A DNA stretch of 64,000 bases from Sphagnum compactum (Eukaryota; Bryophyta; Sphagnopsida; Sphagnales). The notes under the pieces are model-generated. The model did not search any database, was not told the origin of the DNA, and worked only from the letters and a program-made list of their open reading frames with translations. Position 1 is the first letter of the stretch. Each line of letters begins with the position of its first letter. A program made the translations under genes and the position numbers. Shown in pieces: positions 1 to 11,950 of the stretch. The stretch covers positions 2,480,001 through 2,544,000 of the forward strand of contig OZ234494.1 of the NCBI GenBank assembly GCA_965153455.1, written 5' to 3'.

Positions 1-2672
1 CTCATCCCATCCCCCTAGAGTCACAATGGTATGTAATATGTATCTTGTGTGTCTCCTTGCTCTTGTGTTTACTTATGGTTTTCCTAATTGAAAAGTGAAC
101 TCTTAAAAAATAAAATGCCTTCTTTTAAACCTAGCACCATTTTTAATAGATTATTTCATGGAATGGTTTATAATTATAATATGGTCTGTAATAATAATAA
201 TAATAATAAACTATATTATATTATATTGATAGGTAACCATTATTTGCATTGAAAAATGGTAACTATTTAATTTGCGTTTTTCAACTTGTCATAATTTTTT
301 AATGTTCTGTCCATGGAGATGTTCAAAATCTAAATTGTCGATTTTGAGAAATGTTCTATTTTTTTCACTGATCATTTTGGCCTTAGAAACCCCATAATTT
401 TTTTAATTAAATAAAATTAATTATTAAAAAAAAAGAAAACTTTGTGTAAAAGCAACCCACATAGGTGCTAGCAGCTCCACACCAAATTTGAGCAAGAAAA
501 ATAAATTTTTGTATCATGAAAATAATTTTTAAAAATATGTTCTTTAAATGTGCAAGAAAAAGGGTCAGCAACAAACCCTTGTAGGCACCCAATTGATTTT
601 ACCTCATAAAAAAAAGCAGAAGAAAATCCAAATCTTGTCCCTGAAGCCATACACGTGTCCCAATGGCCAATGCTTATGGAAGATCTGTGGATATACTCGA
701 ACAAACGTACTTATTTGGAAATCCCAATTCAGGTGGGTCCACCTATCTACCTACCCACCTACTTATATATACCTACCTGGATACCTACCCTAAATACCTA
801 CCTACCGACCAACTGACTAGTTACCTACCTTCTTCTGCCAAATTAGCATTGGCCTTTTTTTAGTGAACGTGTCATATATATTAGAAAATAAAATAATTTT
901 TTTTTTTGCTTACCAGAGATCAGTAATGCCAGACCAGACACAGCCCAAATTCCAGTCAGAATATAGCATATTCTGAAAATTCTGATTGGCAGAATATATA
1001 TATATATATATAAAGAAAGTGGGAATGTATTTTGTTTTTCTGAGCAGAAATTTTTTTCTTAATAAAAATGATTACTAATTTGGGCGACATATTCCACCAG
1101 TTTTGAAAATTGTAGTGGAATGAGGTCAACACTAGAATCGTGCCCACTTGGGGACCTCCGAACCAATGAGAAGGGTGGAAATGTTTTGGGTTCAATTCCA
1201 ACCAATAACAACACTTTGCGCAAAGAGATTGAGCTCTGGCTTCGAATGGGCTTCAGATTTTGGGGATGATGTCGACCAACCATTTTTCTCGGGCTTTGAA
1301 GGACAACAGGTTGGGTGGTAGTGGTGGTGGTGGTGGTGATCATCATCGTAGTCAGGCAAGTGGTGGTATTGATATCACTCACCCACACAAATTACATCTT
1401 CTTTATGTCTCGCACACGTATTGAACTACGTCCAATGTCCATCGTACATGTCGATGATCACTTTGACAAATTCTTGGCCATTCCTTTGTCACTACGGACA
1501 ACACACATCATTCAGTCACCAACAACATACTTACTTGTGAACTGGGTACCCACCCCTCTTAGAGATGGGAATTAGCTCAGGCCAAGAATTTTTGCCCAGG
1601 CCAACTATTTGGTGAAACTATGTCTCCTTGATTCATCATGGCCCGTCCCACCCCCGTGAAACAATGTCGTGCAAAAAAAAAAAAAAAAAGGTTTGTGAAG
1701 AAATCATTATCAAATGCAAGATTAATTTCTTTAGGTAGACAAGGTGATTTTTTTTCAAAAGAAGTTGACAAGTGAGTTGAACTTTGTATTTAAATATTTA
1801 TTTTAATTAGTTACCCATATATTAGTTGTGTAACATTAATTATTTGTTACTTGTAAAGTCCTTGATTTTTTTCATTTTTTTTGATAAAGCTTTGTACATA
1901 CAACATTTTGGAAAAAGTCATTTTGCATTTGGATTGGGCTTAATTCCCCCCTGAACCTACTTGAACATGGATTTGCAGAATGTAACCCACTTCACCCCCA
2001 GAAAAAAATAAATTAAAGGAGAAAAAAAAGATATGTAGTTATTCACTCTCTTAAGAAGGGGGTATTGTTGTATGCAAAAATAGGTGATGAGCAGAGTTAG
2101 GATAGAAATTCTGTTCAATGAATGAGGTGATGCAGCCTGCACCCAAAAGGCCCAGAATCTTCTCTTTGGAGAGGGAGAGGGGGCGGGGGAGAAGGGGGAT
2201 TTTTTGAACTTTTTTTGTTCCCAATGTGTTATCACGAAGTTCTCAATGTGTTCCCCAACATCCTTTTGGAACCTATGTAGGTCGGCCAATAAAGGGATTT
2301 ATATGTCTCTATTTCCATGCTTGTTGGGAGTGAATGCTTCTACAATTAGGGAATCTCCAAAGTTTGAGATTTTTAAAAATTTGTTTTCGGTGATGGTCGA
2401 TCAAAGAGACTCATTAATAATAATAAAAATAATTCTGAACTTTGAAGGCACCCTGAACTAATTAATATGGATCACAATAGCTACTCATGCAATTCACAAG
2501 GAGGAACTAAATCTCATAAAGCTCCCAATTGTTTTAATTAAAAAAAAGCACAAATCAGGGTTGTCCTAAAGATCCGTGACTTATGAGGGGCCCTAGATCT
2601 CCTAGACGTGACCAAAAGAAGAAGGCAAAAGAAGAAGAATTATGGAAACTCAAATATTTGGCCATGGAAAAA
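1..2672. other. Intergenic AT-rich DNA, no gene seen
   Basis: I see no convincing coding region here; the short ORFs lack recognisable domains and codon bias. The stretch holds an AAT run near 190-210, a degenerate TACC microsatellite at about 740-835, a TA run near 995-1012, a GGT/GTG run near 1316-1340 and an A run near 1673-1689. A sequence close to an RNA polymerase III B box (GGTTCAATTCC) lies at about 1190, without a clear A box upstream. Confidence 0.6.
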
Positions 2673-2912
2673 TGCAAACTTCATAAAAAAAATCCTCTAA
2701 GAAAAAAACCCCAAAAAAAATCCTTCAAAATATTATTTATAACTCTATAACCAATCTCAAGTTTCAACACAATAGCCAAAGTATCACCTTTCAAAAAAAC
2801 TCATATAAAAACAGACCTATTACGTAGGGGCCTATAAAAATCCCTGAAGCTACTATACTCTAGAATGAATCTAAACCCAGTATCCTTGCCTTGGTAGTAG
2901 GCAAGGCCAATA
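2673..2912 (+). repeat. Dispersed repeat, copy A (copy B at 11951-12155)
   Basis: This stretch matches 11951-12155 in the same orientation over roughly 200 bp, with many substitutions and small indels. Shared blocks include CTCAAGTTTCAACACAA, CTCATATAAAAA, TAGGGGCC and GAATGAATCTAAAC-type segments. Both copies end in a hairpin made of GCCTTG and CAAGGC (here 2888-2907) followed by A-rich sequence; in this copy a CA microsatellite follows. I do not recognise the family. The A-rich tail would suit a short retroposon. Confidence 0.7.
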
Positions 2913-3723
2913 AATAAAAACACACACACACACAGACACACACCACACACTAGCAAGCGGTAGGCTGCCAGGCAAAGCCAAGCCAATCTCCCGTTGCTTC
3001 TCAGGCCAGGTATTGATTTCCCTCCAAAGATTTGCTTTAATCTTTTGGGCCCCCCAACCCACGCTCCACACATCCCTGGCACCAATCACAGTTCATTTTA
3101 CGGACACGTTGTTTGCGTGGTGTCAGTCGTTACTCTAGTATTAAAGTTCTGTATCTGTTCCACGTTGCCACGGAGAGCCGCGCTGGTGCATTCTGGTCCT
3201 TGGAAATTAATCAGTCAGTTTTCAATACGCAGTAGTAGTAGGAAAAGACTCCCTCCCTCCCTCTGAGAGACCCAGTGAAATCCTTTTTTTTTTAAATAAT
3301 TTTTTTTTTTCTTGAAAACACACTTGGTAGGTAAAATGTGTCCAAGAATGCAACTCGCTCTTATAATAATAAATTAAATTAAATCGGATCTTGATATACA
3401 AATCTTTTTTACCTCCATCAAAAATTTTATTTTTATTTTTGATAATTCCATATTATTTTTCTCAAGACAAAAAAAACATCGGATATTTTCAAATTAATTT
3501 TTTTTAAATTTAAACATTTATGTTTTGCATTTAATTTTTGAAATTATGAGATACTTTAGTTTTAAGGTTAGTTAAAGTATGTCATTTACATCTGATATAT
3601 TATTATTCAGCTTGGATATTGTTGAGGTTGGAAATGATGATTTAATTTCCATGTGATATTAGGGAAAGTAAATTATTTTGCAGGGAATGTCATGGCACAT
3701 GAGGATTCGTAAGAGTAGGTCAA
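2913..3723. other. Intergenic DNA upstream of the PRR gene
   Basis: No gene is visible. A CA microsatellite lies at about 2919-2950. From 3290 to 3720 the DNA is strongly AT-rich, with T and A runs. Confidence 0.5.
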
Positions 3724-3812
3724 AGGTGGATCTTTAAAAAGTTTTGTACCAACTTGTGTGATCCTTAGCTTAGGTGGATCTTTAAAAAATTTGTACCAAC
3801 TTGTGTGATCCT
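3724..3812 (+). repeat. Tandem duplication, period 48 bp
   Basis: A block beginning AGGTGGATCTTTAAAAA and ending ACTTGTGTGATCCT occurs at about 3724-3765 and again at about 3772-3812. The copies are nearly identical. They lie about 1.7 kb upstream of the PRR start codon, so they could be in its promoter, but no known binding site is recognised in them. Confidence 0.85.
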
Positions 3813-3829
3813 AAGGTTAGTTGGGTGAA

Positions 3830-5545
3830 GAAGAACTGCCACTAATAAATTAATTTGTGTTTCTTTCTTCTTTTTTCTCTCATTATTTGGGTACCAATTT
3901 TCAATAATCCCCCCCACCCCCCCCCCCCCCCAAAATTTAAAAAAAATAAAAAATAAACCCCGAAAATAAACCAGGGGGAAAAAAAAACAAAGAATGAAAC
4001 AAAGGAAGAAAAGAAAGAACAGGCGAGCTCCGATTGTGTGGAGTTTTGTTTTCCGGAGGTTTGAAGTCTCAGGGTTGCGTTGCAAAGTGGTTCTTCGATG
4101 CCGGGTTTTTTTTCTTTTTGTTGAAGAAGATTTGATTTGAGTTCTTCGTTTTTTTTTTCCCTGTTTCTGTTGAGGGACGGGTTTGCGGAGGTATTCGTTA
4201 CTCTGCGAGTTGATGAAAGGCGGAGCTGCGTTTCGAACGCACTCCTGTTTTTTCTTTGTAGTTGTGGTGTTTCCTAAGATCCTGTAATTATCGGCAACGC
4301 GTGTTTTTTTTCTTCTTCTGCTTCCCGATCCTTGCGAGGATCATGCTCCTTGCAATCCTGCCGACCTCTTTGTTTGTTTGTTTGTTTGTTTGTTTGTAAC
4401 CGAGTTGTTTCTTCAATGTGCTTCAAGTCCTTTGCGATTGTAGAGTTTCGAAACGCGACTTGAAGCGTTCTTACAGCAGGAGTGAACTTGGGCGTTGTTC
4501 ACAAAATAGTACTTGCGAAGCTTATCACAGTTGGATGCGGTGCAGAAGAGAGAGAGGGACAAATAGAGGGAGAAAAACTTCCATTGAAGAAAAGGAAGAA
4601 GCAGATACGCAGCAGGTAGCCGATTCTGCATTTTTCAGGAAGTCTTGCTAAGCTTGTCACAGTTGGATGTGGTGCACAAGAGAGACAAACAGAGTTGCTA
4701 GAGGGGGAAAAAAATCCAGTTAAGAAGAAGAAGAAGAAGAAGAAACGCAACGGGTAGCCGGTTCTCAGGACTTGCTAAGCTTGTCACGGTTGGATGCGGT
4801 GCAGACGAGAGACAGGGAGACAAACAGAGGTGCTGAGGAAAAAAAATCCAGTTAAGAAGGAGCAGATTCTTCGTTTTCTCCCGTGTTTTTCTGGAAAACA
4901 TCGGTCACATAGATCGTGGAATCTGCGACGCTGCGGAGAAGCTTGGAGTTCCGTTCACGGTGGTGGTTTTCGGAAGCCGATCTCTAGTGAATGACTCTCT
5001 ACTGAGTCGGGCTTGCAGACCTGTAAGTTTTCTGAGAGCTAACAAAATACCTGAGCAATCTCTAGTGCTACAATGCGAAGTTTGATTCATTTCATGCAAG
5101 AATGAAAATGGAGACCGGGGGCTTGTGTGCGGAATGAGCTCCTCTGGGGAACTAGCAGTCGTCCCAGATGATGATACTTTCAACGAGAACACACTGTGGG
5201 AGAATCGGGCCATGGTGAAGAGATGTGCTAGAACGTTAGATCTCAGTTTTGCTTGAAGCATCTTGAGCAAACTACGGTCTATATCACAGTGGGGATAGAA
5301 GAGCTCCGCCTAATCTACGCCTAATCCTCACTGTTGTCGTGGGTTGATATGGCAGAGTGTCCGTGCAGACACGGAAGTGGCTTCAAAGGCCCTTGGAGAA
5401 TGTGCCGTGAAGTTCGTCGTAGACCTGCAAGAGTCCCGGCATATCGTCTCAGTGTTGGACAAGGGTGGGAAGGGTAGCAGCCTTGAGGAGCAGGCTTCAC
5501 AGAGAGTAAGGGAAAAGAAGATTATAGCACCTTAACAGCCTTTCT
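3830..5545 (+). promoter_or_regulatory. Putative promoter and long 5' leader of the PRR gene
   Basis: From about 4030 the base composition becomes less AT-rich and CpG is more frequent than in the flanks, as expected of a transcribed leader. A poly-C run lies at about 3908-3931 and a (TTTG)n run at 4371-4397. The leader contains several upstream ORFs on the + strand, for example 4418-4651, 4794-4994 and 5344-5535, and a three-copy tandem repeat (4518-4870). A strong splice-donor match (GTAAGT) is at 5023 and an acceptor-like CTGCAG ends at 5555. An intron between them is possible and would remove the ATG at 5546. The transcription start was not identified. Confidence 0.45.
4518..4870 (+). repeat. 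Tandem repeat in the PRR leader, about 130-bp unit, three copies
   Basis: Units start at 4518, 4650 and 4777 with AAGCTTRTCACRGTTGGATG, followed by GGTGCAG/C, a purine-rich AGAGAGA/GACAAA segment and AAAATCCAGTTAAGAAG. The third unit is partial. The second unit carries an expanded AAG run near 4720-4742. The lengths are about 132, 127 and 94 bp. The copies differ by scattered substitutions, so the duplication is not recent. Confidence 0.9.
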
Positions 5546-8500
5546 ATGACTGCAGATTATGAGTCCGATTCGGGGCCCGACCGTCGTTGTCCGCCTTCTA
5601 GAGCAAGGCAGGATGTCCCAGGTAATGTCAAAACTCCTCATGGGATGTGGGTGGCGCAACTCAAGGCCGGCCACAAAAGCGCCCAACATGAGGGAAGTCA
5701 TGTGTACGAAGAAATAGGGAGCAGGAGCAAAGGTGTGCGAGCTGGGGACTACTCGAAGACCTTGGCCGAAGGAAACGGTTCAAATGGAGTTAAGGTCAAG
5801 AAGGCCACCAAAACCAGGGGCCAAGAGAGAACTGCAAATGAGGAGGAGCACATGAGGAGCACGATTGGGATGAGTCCTGTACTTGCAGAGGAGCTTACAA
5901 GACTTGATATTGAAAGGGATGAAGAAGGTAGAGACCAAGGCACGGAGTTTGAGGAAGGGGATGGTATGATTGCTGAAGCTGTAGCAATTCAGCAGTCTAA
6001 GCTGCAAGCAAATTTGCAGCAGTCTCACCAGCAGGTGCAGCCAGGTCTTAGTGGGGGCTGGAAGAGTTTTCTACCACATGGCCACCTCAGAGTGCTGTTG
6101 GCTGAGGATGATGACTGTACAAGGCATGTAGTGAGTGCTTTGTTGAGGAACTGCAAATATGAAGGTTGGTACAAGCTGCAATGTGTTTGCTTGACTAGTT
6201 AGTTTCTCAGAATTGCCGCGCATTTCTCCTTGGTGGATTCATTGCCATCTCATGTTATCTATGTCTGTTGTTTCTTGTCCTGCATTCTTGTTATCTATGT
6301 TGGTTGTTTCCTGCCCTCTTCTTGTCTTATTTCTTTTGGCTTCATGTTTTCCTCCTGCATCTCACTCATGAAAAAGTAGAAAGAGTGGAACATGTCATTT
6401 CATGGACATGTGATGACTGAAATCACTGCAACAAAGTCTGTAATGATGGTGCTTTTCATGGAATGGCACTTCTGCATCTTTGAGTGCTGCATTTCTGGAG
6501 ATAAATATGCCAGTTTTTCCTTATTGTGGTGCTTGCATCTCACCTCCCCACTTGATATTGAAACGAAAAGGTTTTGGTGTAACTGTTGAACACCTTGGTC
6601 TGTGCTGGAAAGATAGAACCATATGAGCAAAATCACTGAATGACTGTTGCCTTTTGCAGTCACTTCAGCTGCAAATGGAGCATTGGCTTGGCAACTGCTG
6701 GAGAAAAGGAATTTTCAGTTTGACCTTGTGTTGACAGAGGTCATCCTGCCATGCATGTCGGGTGTGGAACTTCTTTCTAAAATGGAAAATCATGAGGCAT
6801 GCAAGCAGATCCCTGTTGTCAGTAAGCTCCCTATCTGATTATGTCTTCAGCTTACGAGGCCAGTTTTGTTTTTAGTTTCATGATAATGGCATGTAAGTGC
6901 TGCACTGTGTCGCAATTGTGGCTACTGTGGCTGTAACTGGATTTTGAATATCAAATCTGATCAGAATACCAGTGGTCTAATTTATGAGGTCTATTCTGCA
7001 AGGAATCTGCTACATCATAAATATATCGGTTCCTTGTAATTAGATGGCACTTGTGGGTATTCTCTTTGTATTGGAGATATGTCAGTACATTGTTGGAGCT
7101 AAGACACTATTCAAGACAAAAGCTTATCTGGGGTACTGGGATCTGCAGTGATGTCAACACAGGACAGCTCAGATATAGTGTTAAGCTGTTTGTTCAAAGG
7201 GGCAGTGGACTTCCTGGTGAAGCCTGTGCGCAAAAATGAGCTGAAAAACCTTTGGCAACATGTCTGGAGAATGTGCAACTCTGTAAGTCACTCTAATGTG
7301 GCTTCATAAACTCTCCTCCAGAGTCGTTTTGGGGCTTAGTAAGTGAAATGAGTGTGTTTCCTCCTCTGTTGTGCAATCCCCTCACATGTTGCTTATGTCT
7401 TGCCATTTTCAACCTGTCACACCTTGATAAAGGGTTTGACTGGTCTAATACTCTCACTGTGTGCTTCTAACTCTGAGAATTTCCACAATTTTATGGTTGC
7501 AGTCAAGCATTGGTGCCAGTGGGACTGACACAGGAAAAGTAGCTGTTCCAACAAGTCATGGGAGGTCTGATGACAACATGACTGGCAGCAACGGTGACAG
7601 TGACAATGGCAGCAATGGTGACAGGGACAATGGCAGCAGTGGCTTAAATGCTAATGGTGGAAGTGACAATGGCAGCAGTGGCTTAAATGTTAATGGTGGA
7701 AGTGACAATGGCAGCGGCAACCAAGTGTGTAACATCTCCTAATCAAAATCGAATGTTGTTTCTGTGACATGTTTAAAGGGATGCACATGTTGGCCATCCC
7801 TTCTCCAAGTTTTTGAGAAGTGTCCTGGTCTGGTGTTGTGTTCCTGCTCATAATTGTTGAGTACATTGGCAAGAGATTAATATGGAAATTCTCCTGTTAC
7901 ACGACTTTGATGCAAAGAAGTAACTTGATCAATACATCAGTAGATTGTTGATGTTTCTTCTACTTGTTGGGTGAAGGTGCAGGTTCATGTGCAGCCTGTA
8001 CAGGTCCAAAGAATCTGTGGCTCTCATCCAGAGGCTGGTGATGTTGATGACGAAGGTCAAGCAACTTCACAAGCAAAAGCCACCTCTGGTATGAAAATTT
8101 TGTTGCAATCTAGAGTTGGTCAGCAACTCTGGGTTATTTGCCATTCTGGCTGAAAAACTTACTGCTGTCATAAAAGCAGAAATGGGTTGACCTGTTTTGC
8201 TTGCATAAAAAGTCTGATGAGGAAGGTACCGTTCTGGAAGTGCTGTTATCTCAAAAAGCTGTGTAACATCTGAGCTTGTGGGAGAACAGCATTCTTTTTT
8301 ACTTCAATAGGTCCAATAGTTTGTGTCAGCTCATTCTCTTTCAAAATGGCCTCATTGTTCCATGTGCCTATATAGGTGCAAATCAAGAAATGGGCCAGGA
8401 TTTAGAGATGGCAACACCTAGGCCAGCCAGTCGAGATGTGGAACAATCTCAGCAGCCAGTATGTGGAGCAAACAGAATTGAAGAGTCTACATTTGCTATG

Positions 8501-10555
8501 GAAAAGATAGAAGCTGCAGATTGTGGCGAGAAATGCACTGAACTGCAGGATGGTGAACCAGTGAATTCAGGAGCAAATGGGTCTGCAGATAAGACCTCAC
8601 AGAAAGCAATTGACTTACTTGGTGCTATTGCAACTCATCCACCAGCAGATATTATGGAACAACCTGGAGACAGTGGAGATGTAGGTGAAATTATGGACCA
8701 AGGAGGTAGTAAAAGCCCCAATAATCTGGATAATCTGGCCTCAAGATCATATTCCCCTCCAACCTTGGAGCTCTCTTTGAAGCGGTCAAGGCCTAGAGAT
8801 GAGATTGACACTGACATAGATGATCGGCGGATGCTTCGCCACTCTGGCAGCTCAGCTTTCTCAAGGTAGTTGTGCTACACCTTACCTTGTTGATCTATGA
8901 GTAGCACAGTATTTCCTTTCAGCTTTAACCAATCTGTTGCCTGATCATTTTGGCAATTTGTGGAGGAGTCGTGTTTTACACTACTTTCAACATCCATGGG
9001 TTCCTGCAGATGAGTTTTCTCATTCAAGAGATAATTTTTCACACTGCATAGGTGAAAGTCAGCTGCAGACATTTTAGGACAGTGTTTGTTCTTGAGCTTC
9101 ATCTCTGCAAATAATATTCATGAGTACCTCTTGAGCAGCATGCTGCAGTACCTGCAGAAAATGGGTGATAGTTTTGGACTGTTCTGATCAAGTTTGTGCT
9201 GTGCCCCACAGGTACAGCACTAATGGAAAAGGCTTCCAGCATCAGCATCCTCCAGGTGCTACACTCCCTCCAGCATATCAAATGGCACATGGTGATGGGA
9301 ATCATGGTGTGTCTGGAGGATTAGGTTCAAGTGAATCATGTCCTTCACATGTGGGTTTTCTCCATGACCAGGCAGTGTCCTCAAAGGGTAGCGGGGAAGT
9401 ATCCACACTCTTGCAAATGCATCTCCAGCACATTCAAGGTGGCAATGGTCAAGAGACAATCTCCACAGGGGTGGGACCTATTGCTCAGGATGGAGCTCAT
9501 GGGACTTCTCAAGCACCAGATGAGACAAGGCCAGTGCCCAACATGCCAAATGTTCAATCTAACCTTATGGCACATGAGGATACCCCAGCAGCATACCGGC
9601 CCACCATGAATTCCACATATTATGCTCATCCACATGGGTCTACTACATGGGTGGCAGCAGGTTCTTTCCCTAGTCTGGCAGATCATGGAGAGGTTTTCAA
9701 TCACTCTCATGCACTTAATGAACATGCTGCTTTTGGCTATCTTCAACACCCACAGAGCCAACTGCATTTTCACCACTACAGTGAACATCAGTACAAAGCA
9801 CAGCATCAAATACTTCAAGCCCCAAACCCCCAGCCCAAACAAGAAAAGCACAAATCGGGCACCAAGACTGGATCTGGAGCTCAAGCCTCTGAATCATCCA
9901 CAGTACTGGAAGGTAAGATTGGGCATAGTGGCAGCAGTAATGCACATAGCAGCAATGGAAATGGTAACATGCCTGCCAATGGAAGTGTGTCAGGAAGTAA
10001 CAATGACAGCTATGGACATGTGGGTCACCATAATGCAAGGGCAGTAGGTAGCAATGGAGAAAGTTTGAACGGTGGAAACAGTGCCAGTGGTGGTGGGAAT
10101 GGGGTGGGGAATGTCGGTTTTGATGGAGCAAGTGGGGCTAGCAGTTTGGAGAATCGGTTTGCAGTTCGAGAGGCTGCTTTGCACAAGTTCAGACAGAAGA
10201 GGAAGGAGCGGTGTTTTGAGAAGAAGGTAGTTAAATCTTTCCTGGTCACTCAAAAAACAATTGTCAGGTTTTGACATATTGCTGTTTCCTGCCTGTCTCC
10301 TTCTTGAGTTTTATACAAAATTGTGAGTTGAGACCCTCCTGGTAGTAGAAGGTAGAATGTTCTCACTTTCTCTATTTGTATCATTCTCTTTTGCAAATCT
10401 GGAAGACTGCTGGTGATGCCTTCCATAAAGATGTCTTCTTATGATTGCAGGTGCGCTACCAAAGCAGAAAGAGACTTGCAGAGCAACGTCCACGTGTACG
10501 GGGCCAGTTTGTGCGGCAGAGTGCTCATGACTTGAATGTGAGTGAACTTGATTAG
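5546..10555 (+). CDS. PRR7: Pseudo-response regulator, PRR7/PRR37 type (circadian clock)
   Basis: Exons 5546-6164, 6660-6821, 7149-7282, 7503-7724, 7983-8088, 8376-8865, 9212-10226 and 10451-10555 join in frame to 950 codons; all introns are GT-AG. Residues 180-305 form a receiver-like domain: acidic [10 protein letters not shown] at 184-193, Glu233 in TEVILP where true receivers have the phospho-acceptor Asp, and Lys285 in FLVKPVRK. Glu at that site is the hallmark of plant PRRs. An EAR-like repression motif LELSL lies at 545-549 and a CCT domain at about 897-939 ([31 protein letters not shown]). The middle is rich in Gly, Ser, Asn and His. PRR7 proteins are nuclear repressors of morning clock genes; I infer that role here from the domains. 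At 950 residues it is longer than Arabidopsis PRR7 (about 730), mainly from a 180-residue N-terminal extension. The start is uncertain: Met34 (5645) is the alternative if a leader intron is spliced. The exon 4-5 junction is the least certain join. Confidence 0.92.
7584..7709 (+). repeat. Coding minisatellite in PRR exon 4 (2 x 24 bp, then 2 x 39 bp)
   Basis: Two 24-bp units (7584-7607, 7608-7631; GSNGDSDN-like) run directly into two 39-bp units (7632-7670, 7671-7709; [13 protein letters not shown]). Every unit starts with GGCAGC and ends with GACAAT, and all keep the reading frame. They encode a flexible Ser/Gly/Asn/Asp linker just after the receiver domain. Confidence 0.95.
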
Positions 10556-11950
10556 ATGAGGGCTATAGGTTTCAGTCCGAAAGCACTTTTGTAAAGCATG
10601 GCACCTGCATGCATGTAGTACATGATCTCAGAAAAGGCCTATGCTATCTACCAATACTTTGTGAAGAGGTTTTAAGGAACTCTGGCAAACTCATGTGCCC
10701 AGCCCTGCTTATTTTTTGTACTAATGGTATATACTATTAATGTACATTATGTGGAAGAGATTTAATCTCCAAGTGGGTGTACCATGAATATGGTTCTCAT
10801 TGCAAAAAAAATTCAGAGATATGTCTATTGGCTGTAGAGGAGATTGCATGTTTTTTAAAGTGGTAATGTGTAGTGAAGGACTGAGAATGACACCAGTCTG
10901 GGAATGAGGCCTGCCAAGTGCAGGATCTGAGTTCCCAGAACCATCCTGTTCACCTGCATAAAGAACTGGTAGCATTTAGCTTTTAAAAAGGATGGCTGTG
11001 ATTTTATTTGGGAGGAGAGAGGGCACCTTTTGTCTGTGTTGAGGCAGAGATTTTACTGAGGGTAAGGCACCCTCCACGATCACTAGAAAAGATTCTATGG
11101 GTTCTTTAGCATGCATGTTCTTGTTGGGACATTATTTTCATGGCATGGCCAACACTGATAGCTAGCATTGTAAGTGAACCTCGCTCACAACTAGTTGATC
11201 TGCATGATAAAAAATTGTCATTTTTAAGGATGATAATGAAGGACACTATTTTACCAATGTTGTCTTCAATAGCAAGTGAATTTTAACATTATGCAAATGG
11301 ATATTGGATTGTACAAGTGCACAAGTGCACCTATTTGTGAAGTTGCAAATATGAAATGACTCCAACTGTTCATGTAGTCATTTATAAGTCCTTGAACTGA
11401 ATAGCTTGTCATTGTGTTGTGAAGGTGGTTAGGTAATCAGAAGACTCCAATTCTAAGCTTTTTGTTGCCTACTTCTATTCCTCTCGAATGATAGTAGCCT
11501 TGCATTGTAGATTGTATAAGGAGGAGGTGCAAAATGTCAAAGAAGTGAAACCGTACAAATTTCATTCTAATGAAGTAGGTTGGTAAGGAGTTTGTCAGCC
11601 AACAGATTTAGGTTCAAAGTCCTCACACAAACAGACTTACACAATTTGTTATAGGTTTAATACTGCAACAATGGTTCTAAATTATTTCTTCAATTGACGC
11701 AATTTCTTCAAAAGATGAATTGCTAATTAGTCAAAAGCCATTCAAACACACCAAACTTTGAAAACAGGTAAAGAAGCTACAACTTAAGAGTCCTAATGAT
11801 CATCAATATTTGGAATGTGTATTAACATTTAACAATATTTACAAATGCATAGAATGCACCCATGATATCTATCAAAATTAGAAGAATTATTAGAAAATGA
11901 TTGTTAACTCCTTAATGAAGATTTTGCATCAAGTAACAATGTGCTAAAAT
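10556..11950. other. PRR 3' flank and intergenic DNA
   Basis: The 3' UTR of the PRR gene must begin here; its end was not located. Composition stays gene-like to about 11150 and then becomes AT-rich. A B-box-like GGTTCAAAGTCC at 11611 with TTGGTAAGGAG about 30 bases upstream hints at a tRNA-derived short repeat, but the spacing is short and the match weak. Confidence 0.4.

Noticed and set aside
9622-10249. Long ORFs in other frames and on the opposite strand across PRR exon 7
   Set aside because: They are shadows of the real exon, caused by its biased CAT/CAG/GGT codon composition. Only the frame with the CCT domain is supported.
10540-10545. GTGAGT after PRR residue 945 as a donor to a further exon
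   Set aside because: Reading through gives a stop nine bases later and a natural short tail after the CCT domain. No matching downstream exon was recognised, so the simpler stop at 10553 was kept.
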